A stretch of DNA of 64,000 nucleotides, taken from positions 6,882,001-6,946,000 of the forward strand of contig CP075493.1 of the NCBI GenBank assembly GCA_021613535.1, given 5' to 3'. Below, in pieces: positions 57,501 to 64,000 of the stretch. Both the position numbers and the translations under genes were made by a program. Source of the stretch: Adineta vaga (taxonomy: Eukaryota; Rotifera). Position 1 is the stretch's first letter, and every line of letters starts with the position of its first letter. A model generated the notes under the pieces. The model made no database searches, was not told where the DNA came from, and was given only the letters and a program-made list of their open reading frames with translations.

Positions 57501-60500
57501 TCACACTTGTGGATTATTTTTGAAAAGATATTCCGCCTAAAAATAAAGAATTGAAATCGAAAATTTTATCACTATAAACTATTCAATACTAACGACAAAA
57601 TCAATTGGATCTTCAGGTCGAACTTGACAACATTCTTTAAATGAATAAATACAGTATATAATAAAATCTATCATTTTATTTCAAGAAAATTTATTTACCA
57701 ATTAATGCTTTTGTTAATGTTGGCATTACATGAGTCATTAGATAATTTCGTAATGGTGTTGATTGCGCATCAAGCATTTGAAATTCTTCACGTTTGATTT
57801 GTTCTAATTTCGTTGTCCAATCTTTTTGTTTTTTAGTACGATCATTTGCTGCTTCTTCTTCATTGCGTTCGCGTTCTTCACGTTCTTCACGTTCACGTTT
57901 TTCTTTTTCGTTTATTTCATTTCGTTTAGCAATTTCTTGTTCTTCAGCTGTTGGACCATAATTACGTGGTTGTTTGACACGTTCCATGATTTTTTTAACT
58001 ATATTTCGATGATTTGGACTTAGATCATCATCAATTTCTATGAAAGAAAAATACAAATAAAATTCCATTCGAATCGACATTTGTTTTTAATACTTACTGA
58101 TAGTTTCTCCTGGACGATCGACATCTTCGAAGAATTTAGCTGGATGAGAATCGTCGCCCAAATCATTATAAGCTTTCAAACGACGTTTAAATTCTAATTC
58201 TGTATTATGTGTACCAGCAACAACTTTTTCAGGCAGATGCATAATTCGTTGTCGAAGAAATTCATTACTCGCTTCAAGTATAATCACATGTTCTAGAATA
58301 TAAAACAAAGATTAAATGAAAATCTGCAGAAGAAAAACTTAAAAACAAACCAGGAATGATACGTTCGTTTACGGGTGGTTTCTTATCATCAGCACCTTCT
58401 TCTTCTAGAAATGAAAAGAAACATTTGTTTACATTCCATTGTTTTCCTCTTACCTTCTTCAGCAGAAACTACAAAAAGACGAGAGTTATAGAACTTTAGG
58501 AAACAATTTTACAACTTACCTCCGAACAAATTCGTTGCTTGATCTGCTGTTTTTGGATAACCATCTAAGACGTAGCCTTGATTTTGACATGGTGGTGACA
58601 TAAGTTTAATTTTGAAGATTTGTGTCAAAAGATCATCGTCCAAACGAGCTTCAAATGAGAAAGAATGATTCTTACTAAACGAAAAACAAAATCATTACCA
58701 TCTTTATTGTTTTGTCGAGCTTCTTCAAGTCTTTCTAATACACTTCGTGCTTCATCAACACGTTCAGCTAATGTTTCATCGACATCTTCTTCATCGATTT
58801 CTTCTTCATTTTGTTCACTTTCATTACTACGTTTAACTAATTGTTCCTAAAAACGAGAGAAGAAAATATCTTTTCTTTTCTTCACTATTTTTCTTTAGTT
58901 TTTACATACAAGCTCATTTTTTGTATCTTCAACAACTTCTTTCATTGCCAGATAATGTAATTTATATTCTTGAGCTAATTGTTTCGATATTGTCGTCTTT
59001 CCAGATGCTGGTGGGCCAAGAACTAAGATTTTAATTGGCTAAAATAAACATTGAAATTTAATAAAAGAAGACAATGACATTCGTTTTTTCAATGATATGC
59101 TTACAATTAAATTTCGTTGCGTTCGATATTCTTCGATGATTTTCTCTATACTTTCTGTTATACCATTTTCACAATGCCATTTAATATTCATTTGTTCACG
59201 AATAAACATTGGTTCAAATTGCATATTTGCTAATAGCATATCATAATCTGCTTGCTAAAAGGAAGAAAAAAACTATGCCTTTAGTATACAATTGTTGGAA
59301 CTTATTTACTGTAACTTCTCCATTCAACATGATATTTTCTTGATCAATAGTTTTCACTCGACCCATACCAAGTGCTTGACTAATTTTACGTGTAATACGT
59401 ATTAATGTATCTTTACTTGTATCCGTTGCAACAACATAGCGAATTTTCAAATGACGATCAGCAAGATTTTGTAGAACACTACAAAGAAAACTAAAATACA
59501 AATGACTGACTACATATCCGATTTCATACGCAGCAAGATCCATAATATGAATTGTTGGTAAGTAATTTGTACCTTTACCAACTACAGGAACTTCTGGTAC
59601 ATTATGCCATGCTGCTTTGAAAATATAATGAAAAACACTTTCTTCCATTCCATATGTTAAACCCGTCGCAACAATATAGGTTAATAATTTCTTTTTATTT
59701 GTTAAACCAAGTTTGGTGATTAGTTTTTCAGCACTATGACGTTCTTTATAGTTTGGATGAGCACGACGACGACGAAATTCATCTTCAGAGAATGGTACAT
59801 CTTCCTAGAAAGAAAGTTTCATAGCAACCGTGATGTTATAGAATTAAAAAAATTAATTTACTTCATTTGATGGTGTTTTCGCCCATGTCATAACAGATGA
59901 AAGAAGAATAAATGTGATTTGATGATCAAGTTCGTTGATCATTGATTCTAATTTTTGACAAGCCCATACAGCTTCATCAACCTTAAAATATCGATTATTT
60001 GTCAGTATTTGATTCCAAGAAAAAAAAAGCATAAAATTCGATCTCTTATAGAGAAATATCGATTTCTGATAAAAACATTTCAATATCTTACTTGTTCTGG
60101 ATCTTGAGTAATATCATAAATGATGACATTGACTTCTTTTAAATAATCAATTAATTGATTACGATCTTTGTACTAAATAAATGAATGAATCTATGTACAA
60201 TATTACAATCATTTGTTTTTATAGGTACATGAATAATTTCTTGAATGAATGGTGCTCGTTTGTAACCTTGAGTATTTTTTACTGTTCCTAATACTTTCCA
60301 TCCATCTTCAGTAGGATTTTCATCATACAATTGTTTTTGTCTTTTTTCGGAATTTTCCTCTTCAGCTTCTTCTTCTTCCGTAGCATCGTTTGTCGAACCC
60401 GGTTTCGCTCGTGCAAAGATCTTTAAAATCGACGAAAATGTATTACTTTTCAAACTAAACTTCACATGAGTTAAAAATACGTACTCGAGCAATATTTTTA

Positions 60501-60610
60501 CCATGATATGTATCAATATGATTGATAAAAATTTTTTTTGGTTTTTCTGGTACAGGTTCTTCTTTTACTTGCTCTTCGCCTACTTGTTCCTCATCTGAAT
60601 CGTCAGCCAT
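57501..60610 (-). CDS. AK7: Adenylate kinase 7 (ciliary), with Dpy-30-like C-terminus
   Basis: AK7 interconverts adenine nucleotides (AMP + ATP to 2 ADP) in motile cilia and flagella. ATG at 60610 (MADDSDEEQVGEEQVKEEP); about twelve exons. The N-terminal NAD-dependent-epimerase-like half has KKIFINHIDTYHGKNIARV, EVNVIIYDITQDPEQ, FILLSSVMTWAKTPSNE, FRRRRAHPNYKERHSAEKL and NYLPTIHIMDLAA. The kinase half has the P-loop LGPPASGKTTISKQL (about 58985-59030), the CQNQGYVLDGYPKTADQA motif and LEASNEFLRQRI. A long Glu/Arg-rich coiled coil follows (about 57840-57930). The C-terminal dimerisation motif is PLRNYLMTHVMPTLTKALI and DFVAEYLFKNNP, the Dpy-30-like segment of AK7 that docks to radial-spoke or A-kinase-anchor partners. 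It is colinear with human AK7 throughout. Stop TGA 57501-57503. Confidence 0.93.
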
Positions 60611-61157
60611 TGTTGATTGAAATAAAATGAAAATGTTTTACAAAAAAAACAACCATTCTATAGTTTGGTAACCAAGTCATATCCTCTTTATGTTAGACAA
60701 ATTTATGTAATCAATAGATGTCGTTTAGCAATTTTCAATCAATAACGTTGTATTAATAGGATTTTATTTTGAACACCGAGGGCGACTTGTTCTTTTCGGT
60801 AAATATTCATTAGAACAGACTTAGTATCGCGTGAGATGTAGAGCAAAAACATCGTTAATGCTTACAATCCGCGTTCAATAATAAGATTAAAAAGCTTTAT
60901 AATCTTTTCTGTTTCTGTAGAAAAATAGATTTATTCATATACAGAGAGTTCATTTCATGTACGAAGAAATTACTAACAGAAAAAAAAATATATAGAACAT
61001 CACTTTTGTCTTCGGTGAAAGAAAACGAAAATACGTAAAAACTATTATATACAAATCCATAAATAAATAAATAAACTTTTTTTTCATTTACTTTCTTTAA
61101 AAAGAAGATGTTCGGAAAGAAAAGATTCTTTTTCATAATTTCTAACAAAATTCATTT
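60611..61157. other. Intergenic, 0.55 kb
   Basis: 5' flank of AK7 and 3' flank of the phosphatase gene, both minus strand. AT-rich; a minus frame at 60897-61148 is low-complexity and not credible. Confidence 0.5.
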
Positions 61158-63879
61158 TTACAACGTTCGTGCGTATTCACTTAAAGCTTGATATAGAAAT
61201 TGATATTGATCATGAGTTTGAATCATACCACCACGATCTCGTCGTAAATTGCAAAGTATACGAACGACATCAACAACATGTTCAGTATTTATTTGTTTAA
61301 TACCATTGCTTAAGGCAATAAAACAACCAGTGCGACCAATACCAGCACTATTATGAATAGAAAAAGCAAATCCTTAACATTTGGATGAATTTTAAGCAGT
61401 CTTGTAAATACCTGCAGTGAACTACAACTGGACCAGAGTTTTGATTGATTTTAGATGATTCTATTCGACTATTTTCTACATTTTGAACAAGTTCAATCAA
61501 TGGCTTAGTTACATCAGGACATGATTGATCAGGCCATGCTAAAATATTCAATTTAAATTATAAAATAATCAAACTAAACAAAATATACTCATTTACCTGT
61601 ATACCAATAATGATCAATCTCACGTTGTTCATTTTCGAACTAAAAATATTTGTCATATCCAATCAAATTATCAAAAAACAAAATCAATATTCCTACTTCT
61701 ATTGTTAATCTTCGTACTTCATAATTATTTCGATAGGTAGTTGCTTTAACTTCAACATGAAATGGACCATATTGATCGGATTGAGTGTCAGGAATATATC
61801 GTTCACATTTTGACTAATTGAAACGAGAAAGAAAGAAAGATTTAGATTCAAATTAAGGTACAACTCGAATTGAAAAATTACTTTATTTTTTTCGAATAAA
61901 CGAGTAATCATTACAATAACCGGTACATGTTCTTGCCAAATCATTCGATAAAAATCAATAATTGTATTTGAAAGTGGACCCTGTGTAGCTATAAATGCCT
62001 GAGGAACATCGGGCCACCCACTGATATAGTTAGCATTGATATATGATGAAATTGGATCACCGGATAGTTCAGATAATTTCACTCGAGAATGTTCATCTTC
62101 AAAAAGACAATAGAAAGTCGAATTTTGATTGAAATATGATAGTCATATATGAAGTTTTTACTTGCAATGATTGTACCATAACGATTTTTTATACCAGCAC
62201 CATAGATACGAAGTTTTTCTAGATGATTCGTTGGTGTTGACTAAAGAAATAACAGATTTAATAAGACGAAATCATTTTCTTTTTCATTCAACATACCCAA
62301 AATTCTTGATAAAGTGCTCGTGTATCTTGTGCATGTTGATAGAGTTCGTTAATAGTTAATTTTCGCGTTGCTGTCTGTAGATATTCATCTGATGGACTAC
62401 TAAAGAAAAGGATTATATTTCTTATAAAAATACATCAATTATTTTCTTACCAATCCACTGGTGGACTATTTAACCGAAGTTGTATTGGAGTAACGGATAT
62501 TGTCAGTGAATTGTTCGACCCTCTCCTACGAAAAACAAAGCAACTTTCTATATTCGATCAATAATATTATGAAATTTGACAATAAATCTATTCTGATTTC
62601 TATCTTTCTAAGATAGGACTACTAATAGATAGACAATTACCTTCGTTTGAATAAAAGTGACGTTGATGTAGTCCAAAACTTATAACTCAAAAGTGGAACA
62701 TCGGCATCCATCTTGCTGATATGGATACGTAATAAAATTCTATTGAACTTGTCAAAATGTCATCTAATTGATGATAGAATACTTTGATAAAGATATTTAA
62801 ACTATCAAATTACACTTGAATTTAATAACGAGAAGAAAAGTGATATCACTTTGCAATAATCTAAGTATATGTACAGTAATAATACAAAGGAGAAAATAAC
62901 ACACACATCTTCAATCAATGTTTCTATTAAAATATTTGTCACATGTATATGTGTACACACGAATTTTTCTAATTGTTCACTCAACCGTAGTGTCATTTTT
63001 CAAAGTATAAAAAAGAGACCTTATCACTATCAAATGTTTTTTTTTCACGACTATCAGTCAAAACCACCTACACAAATTTTATTTTCACACGTAACAGATA
63101 AATAAATTACCTTTGTAACAGATTTTTCTTCCGAATCGGTTTCACTGTTTCACGTTCGGATGATGAATATGAATCTTCAGTAATATCTATTGGAAATTTC
63201 GATGCCACTGGATACAAAATCATTTCTTTTGATTTCGTTCTTTTTTGCTGCATGGATGAAAAAGGTGTCGATTCAGATGGTTCAATTTGAAGTTTTTTTG
63301 ATAATCGTTGTTGTCTCGAACACCAATATATCTAATACAAATCACGAAAGAAACATTGGTGTATATACAAAACATGAAAATTCTTTACCACTCCAATAAC
63401 AGTGATTAATGCGAATAAGACAATTGTACCAATGGATAAAACGAGAATATTTTCTGTCCATAATAAAACCGAATTTGTTCTATCCTTCTTATTCAACTAG
63501 AGAAAAGTAAATAGATAAGAATTAATTTAATCATCTTTCTATCTATTGTATTAGTTCAGTTCAATTAGTACTATGTCAAAAACTAGCGTTTGAAAAATAG
63601 ACAAGTTCAAGTATAATTATATGAATAATATAAGATCACTGAATAAAAATGAGCTTAAAGACATCCGTTTTGACTTCGAAATATCGTCTTCAAGTGTTAT
63701 TAGCATGAATATTAATTTCCGTCATAGCTATTAAAAAGAATGAAGAGGTGGATAAGAAAAGATGCTAATAGATACGTATGAAAGTCGAAGAGAGTATAAT
63801 TAATAGGCTATATAAAATGAAATCTTACCGTTTGCAGTTGATCATCCCAAGCAAATACTTGTGTTGTTTCCCTGATCAT
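61158..63879 (-). CDS. PTPRR: PTPRR/STEP-like receptor-type tyrosine phosphatase with MAP-kinase interaction motif
   Basis: Phosphatases of this small family (PTPRR, PTPN5/STEP, PTPN7) dock to and inactivate ERK and p38. A plausible ATG is at 63879 (MIRETTQVFAWDDQLQT, exon to 63829). The next exon has the membrane helix ILVLSIGTIVLFALITVIGV (about 63388-63498). A cytosolic exon (63111-63331) ends KPIRKKNLLQ and splices into RRGSNNSLTISVTP (about 62460-62525), the kinase interaction motif with its PKA-target Ser. The catalytic domain has NRYGTII, SSYINANYISGWPD, AFIATQGPL, MIWQEHVPVIVMITRL, HYWYTAWPDQSCPD, the active site VVHCSAGIGRTGCFIALS, RRDRGGMIQTHDQYQFLY, and the end EYARTL. All catalytic residues are present. 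An alternative first exon at 62641-62711 would give a cytosolic form. Confidence 0.9.
62641..62711 (-). CDS. Alternative first exon of the PTPRR/STEP-like gene (cytosolic isoform)
   Basis: An ATG at 62709-62711 opens 23 codons (MDADVPLLSYKFWTT, then STSLLFKR) ending CGAAG before GTAATT. The two-base overhang AG is the same phase as the end of the transmembrane exon at 63111, so both can join the KIM exon to give Arg-Arg-Gly-Ser. Mammalian PTPRR and PTPN5 make membrane and cytosolic forms from alternative starts in just this position. Confidence 0.6.
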
Positions 63880-64000
63880 GATTATTGATTGAATTTAATA
63901 AACATGTTTCTGAACGATTTAAATGCGTGTTTTAACAAGAAAGAAAATGATAAATGATATCTAATGAGAAAGAAAAGAAAGAGACATTTTATAGTAAAGG

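Noticed and set aside
60897-61148. Minus-strand frame of 83 codons between AK7 and the phosphatase
   Set aside because: Phe/Lys/Tyr-rich translation of AT-rich DNA with no splice or family support.

Overview
The window looks like nuclear DNA of a small-genome invertebrate animal, most likely a bdelloid rotifer (Adineta/Rotaria type). The sequence is AT-rich. Genes are compact and split by many GT-AG introns, mostly 50-120 bp. The protein set is plainly metazoan: UNC5 netrin receptor, hnRNP K, KChIP-like calcium sensor, PTPRR/STEP-type phosphatase, intermediate filament protein, haem peroxidases and Ly6 proteins. The most rotifer-like item is a protein joining a receiver-like N-terminal domain, an ADP-ribosyltransferase-like domain and kinesin-light-chain-type TPRs, an architecture I know as expanded in bdelloids. 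The species call is inference. I found no rRNA, tRNA, CRISPR array, integrase, transposase or reverse transcriptase.

Layout. 0-6.6 kb, minus strand: 5' end of an intermediate filament gene, the ART-like/TPR gene, prefoldin subunit 3 and ACBD5. 7.2-11.2 kb, plus: three consecutive RRM/coiled-coil paralogues, spaced and signalled like a trans-spliced operon. 12.7-15.3 kb: a divergent pair of tiny Arg-rich two-helix membrane proteins, one with an apparent frameshift. 16.6-20.8 kb, plus: YEATS4/GAS41 and an SGLT-type SLC5 transporter. 21.5-28.3 kb, plus: two tandem secreted haem peroxidases. 29.0-31.9 kb, plus: hnRNP K and a Ly6-domain protein.

32-37 kb, minus: UNC5 (Ig-Ig-three TSP1-TM-ZU5-UPA-death), with its first exon not identified, and an orphan coding exon just beyond its 3' end. 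37-41 kb is largely empty and rich in simple repeats. 41.2-42.9 kb, plus: 4-hydroxyphenylpyruvate dioxygenase. 43.4-45.2 kb, minus: two tandem Ly6 paralogues. 46.5-47.4 kb, minus: an intron-bearing DKNYY-repeat protein, a family I know mainly from bacteria and so a horizontal-transfer candidate. 49-50.6 kb, plus: MTERF3, tail-to-tail with EEF2KMT (FAM86). 52.4-63.9 kb, all minus: lysosomal phospholipase A2 (PLA2G15), KChIP-like calcium sensor, ciliary adenylate kinase 7, and a PTPRR/STEP-like phosphatase with two alternative first exons.

Most neighbours are unrelated housekeeping, signalling or ciliary genes, as expected of a eukaryotic chromosome. Real groupings are the RRM trio, the small membrane pair, the peroxidase pair and the Ly6 pair, all local duplications. 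Exon coordinates were read by eye from splice signals and family alignment. Spans are reliable; individual splice sites may be off by a few bases.
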